From Planctomycetota bacterium (GTDB lineage: Bacteria > Planctomycetota > PUPC01 > JACPCR01): a stretch of 19,203 nucleotides of DNA. Made by a program: the position numbers and the translations under genes. The stretch is from contig JASLXP010000860.1 of the NCBI GenBank assembly GCA_030740295.1, positions 1 through 19,203 on the forward strand, given 5' to 3'. The notes below the pieces were generated by a model. That model was given only the letters and a program-made list of their open reading frames with translations. It had not been told where the DNA came from and made no database searches. Positions 7,494-15,800 of the stretch are shown here, in pieces (positions within the stretch are counted from its first letter, which is position 1; each line of letters begins with the position of its first letter).

Positions 7494-9476
7494 CTACGTA
7501 GTGGTGAACTCGATCAGATACCGCAGACGGTTCTGGTCGGGATTGAAAACGATGAATTCATTGTTCTGGACACCCGACGTACCTGATTTCCCATAGATAC
7601 AGTGATGGCCCTTGGGTGGCTCGGTGTATCCACCCCAGCTCGGAGCAACGAACGGCTCGCCAAGAACGGTGTCAGCAGCAAACATGAACGCGTCACGGCC
7701 CTTCACTACACCAGAGCCACCTGCCCAATATGAGCTGTGAATACTGGTGTAGCCCGCTGACTTCTTCCAGTCGTCTGCGAAGTAAAGCCCCGGACCGAAC
7801 ATCGCGCCGGTGATTACTACACCCACCAACTGTTTGGGCAGCCGCAGGGCCTCTCTGAGAATGCCGCTGACATTGACGGAGCGCGTGCCATGAAAGAGAA
7901 GCCCGGTATTCGAATCTTTGAAAACTTTTCTCTCTTTGGTCGAAAGATCGAGCCTGGCCTTTGGCTGATACTCCGGGCGTTCTTTTACCTTGGGTTTATC
8001 CGCAAGGATGGTCTTCTGAGCTTTCGGAATCTTCCCCGCATCGTCGTGCCTGTCTACTCGCCAAAGATTTCTGATCTTCATCTTGCCGATGTAACTGTGG
8101 CGATTTCCAGTGGCCTTGGGCCACCAGTTATAGAGGAACTGCCCGTCGTTTGAATCCGGTGAAATCCACTCCATTGAGATCTTCATGCCGGCGAATGGAT
8201 CGTCATCGATCTCGTGCTCAATGTCGGAGGAATAGAGGGCACTCTCGAAGGCGTCGAGATCGTTCTGCCAGGTGAGGATGTTGTCTGTAGACAGAATCCA
8301 GGTGGTCGCCTCTGCGCCGACTGGCTTCCTCTTCGGAATGCGGCTGTACATAAGTGTGGTCAACTGCATTACCTTTTTGTCCTTGACCTGCCTTTTGACT
8401 TCATCGCCAACTTTGATGAGCCGCTCCTGGGCCTCGGCGAGGATGTTCCTGGCATCATCGATAGCGACCTGGGTCGGCAGGCTTGAATCAGCCATGCTGC
8501 CGCGCGTGTAAGCAATCGTTGCAATGGCGAGGTCCTTCATCAGCGAGTGCGTCTGAGGGTCGACGTTGATGCTCTTCTTTTTTGTGGACTTCTTTTTTGG
8601 CTGTTCTTTCGCGCCTTCGTTGGATTTGATACTTTTCGCGTCAGGGAGGCCGGTGCTCCGAGCCGCTTGAGGCCGGACGAGATAGCAGTCTTTCCCTTTC
8701 TTTGCGCGCAGTGCGCGGATATTTGCGATCGTTACCCATTCGCCGCGTTTGTCATTCTTGGCGTGAAGCTGTCTGGCAAAAACGTCCCGGGCATCTGCCT
8801 CAGATTCGCACGCGACAAACTGAAAACTGGGGAATGATGCGCCCGTCCTGCCCCACTCAAAGTACGCATACCAGTTGTCCGTATTTTTGTCCTGGACAAC
8901 TGATCCGTGGTAGTACTTGTTGCTGTCTTTGCCATCCTGTGTAAAGCAGCCCATATCGCATATGCGAACATTTTCGAACGCGCCGTCCGTTGTGGCAGGC
9001 GGGCCGTAACACCTGAAATCTGCTCCCCCCGTGCCTTTGGGAAAATCCTTGCTCGGCAACTTCTGTGGTGAGCACTTATAGGAAGGTGAGGTCAGGACGG
9101 TCGGCGTCGTAATATCGTCTGCCGCGCTGGAGGTCGCAGTCTTTGCCGTCGTCTTTTTTGCAGGCGCTTTCTTGGCAACCTTTTTTTTCGTGGCTTTTTT
9201 CGGGGGCGCCTTTTTGGTCGGAGCTTTCTTCGCTACCTTCCCGGCCACTTTTTTTGCAGTGGACTTCTTTGCTGTCGTCTTCTTGACAGCTTTCTTCGCG
9301 ACAGTTTTCTTCGCAGGCGACTTACTGGCCTTCTTTTTTGCTGCGGATTTTCCAGTGCTCTTCTTTGCGGATTTGCCGGTAGCCTTGGATACCTTCTTCT
9401 TTGCCGCTTTGGATGCCGGTTGTTTTTTCTTCGGAGCAGATTTGGTCTTGGCCTTCTTTGCTGCCTTCTTCGCCAT
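7494..9476 (-). CDS. Bacterial poly(ADP-ribose) polymerase (WGR, PARP regulatory and ART domains)
   Basis: Predicted to transfer ADP-ribose from NAD+ onto proteins or DNA, probably when bound to damaged DNA. Over 660 residues: a Lys/Ala/Thr-rich histone-H1-like tail (1-118); WGR domain about 165-265 (YFEWGRTG at 205-212); helical regulatory domain about 308-425, where LPTQVAIDDARNILAEAQ and MQLTTLMYSRIP match the PARP1 pattern; then the ART domain about 430-660. The ART domain keeps the H-Y-E triad of polymer-forming PARPs: His529 (LLFHGTR), Tyr565 (GPGLYFADD) and Glu640 (NNEFIVFNP). MFGPGLYFADDWKKSAGY and PPKGHH also match eukaryotic PARPs. There are no PARP1-type zinc fingers and no signal peptide. 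The start at 9476 follows an AGGAGG site; an in-frame ATG 39 bases upstream has none and is rejected. It heads a three-gene unit with an unknown protein and an ADP-ribosylglycohydrolase. Confidence 0.94.
   Translation of the reverse strand: MAKKAAKKAKTKSAPKKKQPASKAAKKKVSKATGKSAKKSTGKSAAKKKASKSPAKKTVAKKAVKKTTAKKSTAKKVAGKVAKKAPTKKAPPKKATKKKVAKKAPAKKTTAKTATSSAADDITTPTVLTSPSYKCSPQKLPSKDFPKGTGGADFRCYGPPATTDGAFENVRICDMGCFTQDGKDSNKYYHGSVVQDKNTDNWYAYFEWGRTGASFPSFQFVACESEADARDVFARQLHAKNDKRGEWVTIANIRALRAKKGKDCYLVRPQAARSTGLPDAKSIKSNEGAKEQPKKKSTKKKSINVDPQTHSLMKDLAIATIAYTRGSMADSSLPTQVAIDDARNILAEAQERLIKVGDEVKRQVKDKKVMQLTTLMYSRIPKRKPVGAEATTWILSTDNILTWQNDLDAFESALYSSDIEHEIDDDPFAGMKISMEWISPDSNDGQFLYNWWPKATGNRHSYIGKMKIRNLWRVDRHDDAGKIPKAQKTILADKPKVKERPEYQPKARLDLSTKERKVFKDSNTGLLFHGTRSVNVSGILREALRLPKQLVGVVITGAMFGPGLYFADDWKKSAGYTSIHSSYWAGGSGVVKGRDAFMFAADTVLGEPFVAPSWGGYTEPPKGHHCIYGKSGTSGVQNNEFIVFNPDQNRLRYLIEFTTT
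9132..9476. repeat. Low-complexity Lys/Ala codon tract encoding the PARP N-terminal tail
   Basis: About 345 bases of degenerate AAGAAAGC-like units (minus strand) encode roughly 115 residues of AKK, KKA, KKT and KS repeats resembling histone H1 and bacterial HctB tails. Six Lys-Ser dipeptides occur (serines at 13, 36, 40, 44, 53 and 72). The tract likely binds DNA without sequence preference and may be the main automodification region. Confidence 0.7.
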
Positions 9477-9481
9477 GATTT

Positions 9482-9487
9482 CCTCCT
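9482..9487 (-). promoter_or_regulatory. Ribosome binding site of the PARP gene
   Basis: A perfect AGGAGG on the minus strand lies five bases before the ATG at 9476 and fixes the start. It is part of the 18-base block shared with the ligase gene start. Confidence 0.8.
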
Positions 9488-9803
9488 GTTCGAAATTCAA
9501 TCTGCGCTCTGACAAAGAGCCGGCACAGATCGTTCACTGGGTTCTGGAACTGGTGAGGCCCATCCCCACAGCAATGTTGATCGGAATCTAGAATCGGAGG
9601 GGCGTTGTTGTCAAGAGACGAAAGAACGATAAGTGCTTCAAAATGAAGATGGCAGTTGCAGCCATGATGTCCACGAGTCACGGGACTAAGGAACCGGCCC
9701 ATGACTTGGTATAGTGACTGCCTGAGATAAAGACTTGAAAGCGGGCCTGCACTGTTGGAATGAAGACAATGAAGCAACGAATGAAACTCCTGGGTATCTG
9801 CAG
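9488..9803. promoter_or_regulatory. Divergent intergenic region between PARP and beta-propeller genes, with possible leader peptide
   Basis: About 315 bases holding the promoters of two divergent units. On the plus strand TATAGT at 9710-9715 could be a -10 element, but no good -35 is present. A short plus-strand open frame at 9760-9807 (MKTMKQRMKLLGICR) ends in ATGA overlapping the proposed start at 9804, as in translational coupling. No strong minus-strand promoter could be picked by eye, and nothing resembling an SOS box was recognised. Confidence 0.35.
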
Positions 9804-12803
9804 ATGAAGGGGAAGCTAACGAGCATCGCAGGATTGGTGGAGGTCGCGACCTTCGCTCTCACAATTCTGGCTCTCGGAAACGCTGCCACGTGGGGCGCAG
9901 AGGGCGAAGAATTGTGGAGCCATCTGCTGCGGGACGAGGGACTCCGCACCGGCTTGTACGTCTGCGTCGGCGATGTTTCTGCGAGACAGGCTGCGGCAAT
10001 CTCGCAGAAGGGCAGAAACCTGGTGCACTGCCTTCTGCCCAATGAGAAGAAGCTTGTTGCGTTCCGGTCGGATCTGAGAAGGCTGAATTCAAGAAGGGTT
10101 ACAGGAGACGTCTTCGCCGGCGCGGGGCTTCCCTATGTGGTCAATCTCGTTAATGTGCTGGCTATCGATAACTTTGCTGCTTTCGAGAGAGCAGGAGGCG
10201 ACCTGCAGGAGGTTCTCAGAGTCGTGGCGCCTCGAGGCCAGGTCCTCATCGGCCATCCGAGCGCGGGCCTTGAAGCCCAACTGAAGAAGGCCGGCGTGCA
10301 GCATGTGGAGCGCTTTCCGAAGCTGTTGTCGTTTGCCAGACCGTGGCCGGCCGGGATGGATGAGTGGACACATCCCCAGCACGATGCCGGACGTTCTTCC
10401 ACGTCCAATGACCGCTTTGCAGACGTGCCGAAAGGCGTCCGATGGATTACGGGCAATCTCTGGCCCAACCGCTCCACGTTCAGTTCACCCAGCCCGGTCT
10501 TCATCTCGGCCGGCGGCCGGAATTTCTACTGGGTAGCCAGTGGAAACAAACGCAAGATAACCACAAAGCTGGCCTGCCGCGATGCCTTTAACGGCCTCCT
10601 GCTGTGGGAAAAGAACATCGCTGCCAGACCAGACTCGCGGGGCATCGTCGCCACAGGGGATTCGGTTTATGTCTATGAGCCCCGGAAGCAATTACATCAG
10701 TTCGAAGCCGCGACCGGGAATGAGCTGGCCGGCATACCGGGCCCTCCCAGTACCACCAATCTTCTTTACGCAGACGGCCACCTGATACTCTTCGATTCCG
10801 GCAGTCAAGTGGCCGTGTTCGATGAGAAGACACATCAACAGCTCTGGCGGCATGAATTCATCGGAGATCGAGACTACTGGCTGTCGACCGACCGCGTCGT
10901 TGCCAGCGATGGGAAAGTCTTCATCGCGTGCAAGGCAACCACTGAGGGCCCATGGCAGATCACATGCCGCGATCTCAAAACAGGAGAGGTGCAATGGAAA
11001 GCCGCAGCAGATAGCCTCGACACCGACGGAGCGCTGACGGACCGGCTGAGCATCGTCTGCGCCGCGGGCGGCTACGTACTGGCGGCGAACGGCTCCCGGC
11101 GCCTGAAATTCGACGAGAAGTACGGACAGAAGGGACGGGCCGTCAACTATGTGTTTTCGGTCCGGAACGGGAGACTGCTGAGTAAGTTTGTGTTTGAGCC
11201 CACGGGCCACGGCGGTTTCGCGACCAACGTCTTCTTCCTCGATGGTCTGGTTTGGTCCAAGACCCGTGATGCATGGGTGGGTTGGGATCCGAAGACAGGA
11301 CAGGAGAGGCGTCGCACGAAGGTTCCCGCCATAACGCGTTGTTACCCCGATCATGTGGCGGGTGACAAGATCATGACGGGGAAGATGCATTTTGTGGATA
11401 TCCGGACCGGAGAGCAGTCTGTTTTTTCTGCCGCTCGCAGCGCCTGCCGCACGGGCTTCTTCCCCGCCAACGGAATGACCTATACACTCCCTACCCGCTG
11501 TCTCTGTTTCCGGATGCTGCGCGGCTTTCTGGGTTTGTCACCGGCGTCGGCTCTTGGATCAGTGACTCCGGTGAACCCGCTGGTCAAAGGCCCGGCCCAC
11601 GGCGCCAAAGCGGGAACAACGACTGACACTGACTGGAATACCTACCGCGCCGATGGGGCCAGAGGGGCAGTCGCCAAAGTCGCCATCCCCGCGAAGCTGA
11701 AGACCAAATGGGAAACAGATCTGAAGGAACGGATCTCCAGCCCCACCGTGGCAAATGGAACGGTATTCATCTCCCTTCTCGATTCGGCGCTGGTCGTTGC
11801 CATCGGCGCGCAGGACGGGAAGGAGAAGTGGTCGTTCGCCACCGGCGGACGGGTTGACACTCCACCAACTTACCATGGTGGACTGCTGCTGTTCGGATGC
11901 GCGGACGGGTGGGTCTATGGTTTGAACGCGAAGGAGGGACGGCTGGTCTGGCGTTTCCGGGCCGCACCGGCCGCTCGCCGAATCGTGGTCCGCGAGCAGT
12001 TGGAGTCAGTTTGGCCCGTGCATGGCAGCGTCCTGGTCAATGATGGCATCGCCTTTTTTGCCGCCGGTCGGCACTCCTACACCGATGACGGCATTTTCTT
12101 TTATGCGGTCGATGCTGAAACCGGCCAACTGGTCTGGAGAGCAAGAAGGAAGGCCGCCGAAGGATACAGCCATTGCGCCATTCCCGTGACGGACGGCAAA
12201 ACCGTTTACTTCGGCGGCAGATTCCAGTTCGATGCCAAAACGGGCAGGTCGCAGCCGAAAGGCACCGGCATGGCACTCTTTGCCCCGATGGGGATGACCA
12301 CCGACAACACATCCTTCGCCTTTCGAGGTGGCACTGACAACCGGCGCGGCCAATGGCTGTATGCCGATAAGCGCTCGGGCCAGTTCCTGAATTCCCAGCT
12401 CTCTTACCGGTCAGGGAACGTTACCGGAAAAGGCGCTGCCGGCAGCCTGCTCGCGTTCGCCGGAGAGAACGTATTCGGCTTCTATCAAGACCCCGCACAG
12501 CCGCACTCGCAGCTCTTCGCGCGTGATGGAGACAGACGCTGGTCCGTCCAGGTTCCGCCGTGGTCGGCATTGCGTCTGAAGGCTCTGCTCGCGAGCGCAG
12601 ACAAGTTGTTCGTCGCCGGAGCGGAGGTCAGGCCAGGCGAGGGCGCTGCCGGGAAGGTGCTCGTCTTCGCCGCGACCAATGGCCGCAAAGAGGCAGAGAT
12701 TGACCTCGCCTCCGCCCCAGGTTGGGATGGCATGGCTGCCGCGGACGGGCGGTTATATGTTGTCGGGGCAGACGGAATTCTGAGTTGCCTGCAGGGAGAA
12801 TGA
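9804..12803 (+). CDS. Secreted PQQ-type beta-propeller protein with methyltransferase-like domain (first of pair)
   Basis: A 999-residue predicted exported protein. Residues 1-32 form a signal peptide or anchor (hydrophobic core ATFALTILALG, then AATWGAEG). Residues 44-180 resemble a class I methyltransferase fold with a degenerate SAM motif (VCVGDVSARQ) and the segment AGLPYVVNLVNVL, where active enzymes have their acidic loop. Then comes MDEWTHPQHDAG (about 185-196), a boundary motif of this protein type, followed by two blocks of PQQ/BamB-like blades with repeats of the kind DAFNGLLLWEKNI, DLKTGEVQWKA, DAETGQLVWRARR. The family is common in Planctomycetota; its biochemical role is unknown to me, and cofactor binding should not be assumed. 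ATG 9804 is chosen over TTG 9735 because it begins the signal peptide. It is followed by the second propeller gene with an ATGA overlap or an 11-base gap, so they form one operon. Confidence 0.85.
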   Translation: MKGKLTSIAGLVEVATFALTILALGNAATWGAEGEELWSHLLRDEGLRTGLYVCVGDVSARQAAAISQKGRNLVHCLLPNEKKLVAFRSDLRRLNSRRVTGDVFAGAGLPYVVNLVNVLAIDNFAAFERAGGDLQEVLRVVAPRGQVLIGHPSAGLEAQLKKAGVQHVERFPKLLSFARPWPAGMDEWTHPQHDAGRSSTSNDRFADVPKGVRWITGNLWPNRSTFSSPSPVFISAGGRNFYWVASGNKRKITTKLACRDAFNGLLLWEKNIAARPDSRGIVATGDSVYVYEPRKQLHQFEAATGNELAGIPGPPSTTNLLYADGHLILFDSGSQVAVFDEKTHQQLWRHEFIGDRDYWLSTDRVVASDGKVFIACKATTEGPWQITCRDLKTGEVQWKAAADSLDTDGALTDRLSIVCAAGGYVLAANGSRRLKFDEKYGQKGRAVNYVFSVRNGRLLSKFVFEPTGHGGFATNVFFLDGLVWSKTRDAWVGWDPKTGQERRRTKVPAITRCYPDHVAGDKIMTGKMHFVDIRTGEQSVFSAARSACRTGFFPANGMTYTLPTRCLCFRMLRGFLGLSPASALGSVTPVNPLVKGPAHGAKAGTTTDTDWNTYRADGARGAVAKVAIPAKLKTKWETDLKERISSPTVANGTVFISLLDSALVVAIGAQDGKEKWSFATGGRVDTPPTYHGGLLLFGCADGWVYGLNAKEGRLVWRFRAAPAARRIVVREQLESVWPVHGSVLVNDGIAFFAAGRHSYTDDGIFFYAVDAETGQLVWRARRKAAEGYSHCAIPVTDGKTVYFGGRFQFDAKTGRSQPKGTGMALFAPMGMTTDNTSFAFRGGTDNRRGQWLYADKRSGQFLNSQLSYRSGNVTGKGAAGSLLAFAGENVFGFYQDPAQPHSQLFARDGDRRWSVQVPPWSALRLKALLASADKLFVAGAEVRPGEGAAGKVLVFAATNGRKEAEIDLASAPGWDGMAAADGRLYVVGADGILSCLQGE

Positions 12804-12810
12804 AGAGGAG
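12804..12810 (+). promoter_or_regulatory. Ribosome binding site of the second beta-propeller gene
   Basis: AGAGGAG directly after the upstream stop codon and four bases before ATG 12815. It favours that start over the ATG at 12800, which overlaps the upstream stop. Confidence 0.6.
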
Positions 12811-12814
12811 ACCG

Positions 12815-15800
12815 ATGCACAATCTGTTTATAGCTTGCCTTGCACTCGTCATCTCATCTTCGGCCCGTGCCAGCGAAGATGACTGGCCCACGTATGGCCA
12901 TGGCGTGCAGCGTCAGCATTCCACAAAGCACCAACTCGCGAAGAAACTGAACCCGGAGTGGGAAGTGAGTTTCCCGGCACCGCGCCCGGCATGGAGCTCG
13001 GAGCCGAGGATGCATATCGACATGGCCTACGAGCCGGTGCTCGTGGGCGACACCGTCTTCATCGGGCTCAACAGCACAGATGAAGTCATCGCACTCGACC
13101 TGGCAAGTGGGAAAAGGAAATGGTCGTTCTTTGCCAATGGGCCGGTTCGCCGCCCCCCGGCAGTCTACGAGGGCAAGGTCTACTTCACCTCGGACAGCGG
13201 CCACTGCTACTGCCTCGATGCAACCAGCGGAAAACTGAAGTGGATGCAATCTGGTGGTCTGACGGAGAAATACGTCCTGGGAAACGGCAGGATCATCTCG
13301 CAGTGGGCCGCTCGTAGTGGCGTGCTCGTTAAGGATAGCAAGGTCTATTTCGGTTCCGGTGTCTGGCCTTTTATGGGGACGTTTATCCAGTGCCTCGACG
13401 CAGAGACTGGCGACGTCCTGTGGCGAAACACGCGCTCTTCGAATTTTTACTCGAGGCATCCCCATGGCGCTTTTGGCATCAGTGGGGTTTCCCCGCAGGG
13501 GCCGATGGCCCTCTGTGGCGAGACGCTCATTGTGTCCAATGGTCGAAGCCGGCCCATGCGTTTCAATGCCGGGACTGGGAAGCGTCTGTGGTTCGAGACC
13601 GGTTGGCAGGATGGCTGCGCAAGCGTCGCGGGGGCCGGCGACAAGTACTTCAACGGCGCCTACCTCTTTGACCTCGAAACCTGCACACTCGGCTTCAGTC
13701 TCGCGGACGGGCGAGCGCGGAAGTCCTGGCAGTTCCGCCCAGTTGTGGAAGGCAACCACGCGTGGTCGCCCGGGAAGGTAATCCGCAGGTGGAACCTGGA
13801 CAGCCGGCCAATGCCGTTCGTGGATACCAACGACAAGCTGCGCTACGACTATCCCTACAAACAGTTGACGAGCCGCAAGCCGTTGGCATCGTCAGAGCTG
13901 GCAAAGTCTCCCTCGTGCGACCAGGTCTGGATCAAGGCCGGCGGCCAACTCTTCGCCGGCAAGGGCAAAAAACTCATGGCTCTCGGCGCCGCGGACGGTG
14001 CGGAGCTGTGGTCGCATACCTTTCAGGCAGACATCGGCAGCGTGATCGCCGGGCAGAGGAAACTGCTCGTCTCCACCGTGGACGGCAGCCTTCACTGCTT
14101 CGGAGAGGGAACTGGGACCCCCAAGATCGTTTCGTACCGCGAAACAGGCAACGCGGAAGCGCCACCTTCCGGCGTGACGAAGTTGAACGAGCTCCTGGCT
14201 ACCGGTGACGAGAACGACGGTTACTGTCTGGTGGCGGGGATCGAGAATGGTGACCTGGTCAAAGCGCTGGCTCTGAAGAGTGACTTCCACTTTGTTGTCG
14301 GTTTTGACAGCGACGCTGAGAAGATCCGGAAGCTTCACGAGGAGCTCGTCTCCTTGGGCCTTTATGGCACCAAGGTGGACCTCGTCACTGGCGACCCCGC
14401 GGGACTGCCACCGTACCTGATGAAGCTCATATGTTCGGAGCGAAAGCTCACAGCCTACGACGCAAGAATGGTCTTCGACAAGCTGCGACCCTACGGCGGA
14501 CGAGCCTGCTTCGATCTGGCGGCAAAGCTTGAGAAACTGAACCTCAGCGGAGCAGCGATAGAGAGGAAGGGAGACTTCGTTGTGCTTTCCCGCGATGGCG
14601 CGCTGCCTGGCGCGGCCCACTGGACCCACAACAACGGCACTCCCGGTAACACCATGGCTTCGGAGGACACCGCCATCCGCGGTCCGCTGGGCGTGACGTG
14701 GTACGGGGGCCCGGCTGGCCAGGATAATTTCATTAACCGGCACGACGGCGCACCCCGCTCCCTCGTGGCGCGGGGACGTGTCTTTTCTCAGAAAAAAGAT
14801 CTGGTCACCTGTTACGACGCTTACACCGGGCAGATTCTATGGCAGAAAGTAATCGAGGGCCTCACCGGCATCCTCGATAAACGGGCCCATATCTACACTC
14901 CGAACGCGTTCGTAACGCTCGGAGGCAACATGGTTGCGCTGCCGGACGCCCTGTATGCGGAGACCGGCAGCCAATGTCTGTTGCTCGACCCCGCTGACGG
15001 CAGAGAGCAGAAGGCATTCAGACTGCCGGGAGACGCCACCTGGGGCACTATCCAGATCCTCGATGATACGTTGGTTGTGCTGGGCGACACGCAGCTCAAT
15101 GAAGAATGGAAGAACCCGGATGAGAAAAGGCCTGAGAAGAAGACCCATAAATTCGGCTTCGGTACCGACCCCTGGAACGGCGGAGTGCACCGGGCTCTCT
15201 ACGCCCTCGACCGCCACACCGGCAAGGTCCTCTGGAAGAGGGACGCCTCATACGCGTATCGCAGCAGCGGCCTGGCTCTCGGCAACGGCAAAGTCTTCGT
15301 CATTGACTTCGCGCCCCAGGCCGTCGTGCAGAGATTCGCTAGGCGAGGGATTAAAGGCTCCGGAGACGGCGCCGAGCTTGTGGCTCTTGATCTGAAGACC
15401 GGCCGTGAATTGTGGAAACAGGCCGAAGGCATCACGGGGAGTTGGCTGGGGTACTCCCGGCAGGCGGACGTTCTGGTCGAAGTGCCCGACGGAACGATCC
15501 ATGGCTATGACGAGGTCAAGGGGCGTGCCTGGCAAGGCGGCAACGGCAAGCAGTTATACGAGATCAAGGGCAAGAGATTCGTGGGGATCGTGATCACTGG
15601 CGACAGGATGCATCACTGGTACGCCCATGATATTCGCACCGGCAAGGCGCTGGGGTATGGCAGCTTGAATCGCGGGCGGGGCTGTAATCCTCACATCGGA
15701 TGCCCGACCATGCTGACCTTCCGGACTTCGAGCTCGGGCTATCTCGATCTGACCGAAGCGCGCTCTGGTCTGGTGGCTCTGACGGGCTTCCGTCCCAGTT

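Noticed and set aside
3057..9476. Mobile island or prophage origin of the PARP-ligase cluster
   Set aside because: No integrase, transposase, tRNA or flanking direct repeat is visible; transfer remains possible but has no direct support here.
9172..9591. 139-codon plus-strand open frame rich in Phe and Ala, which looks like a membrane protein
   Set aside because: It is the complement of the Lys/Ala-rich tail of the PARP gene; the hydrophobicity is an artefact of reversed AAG codons.
12854..13759. 301-codon minus-strand open frame inside the second propeller gene
   Set aside because: Shadow of the propeller coding frame, with no start signal or recognisable motif.
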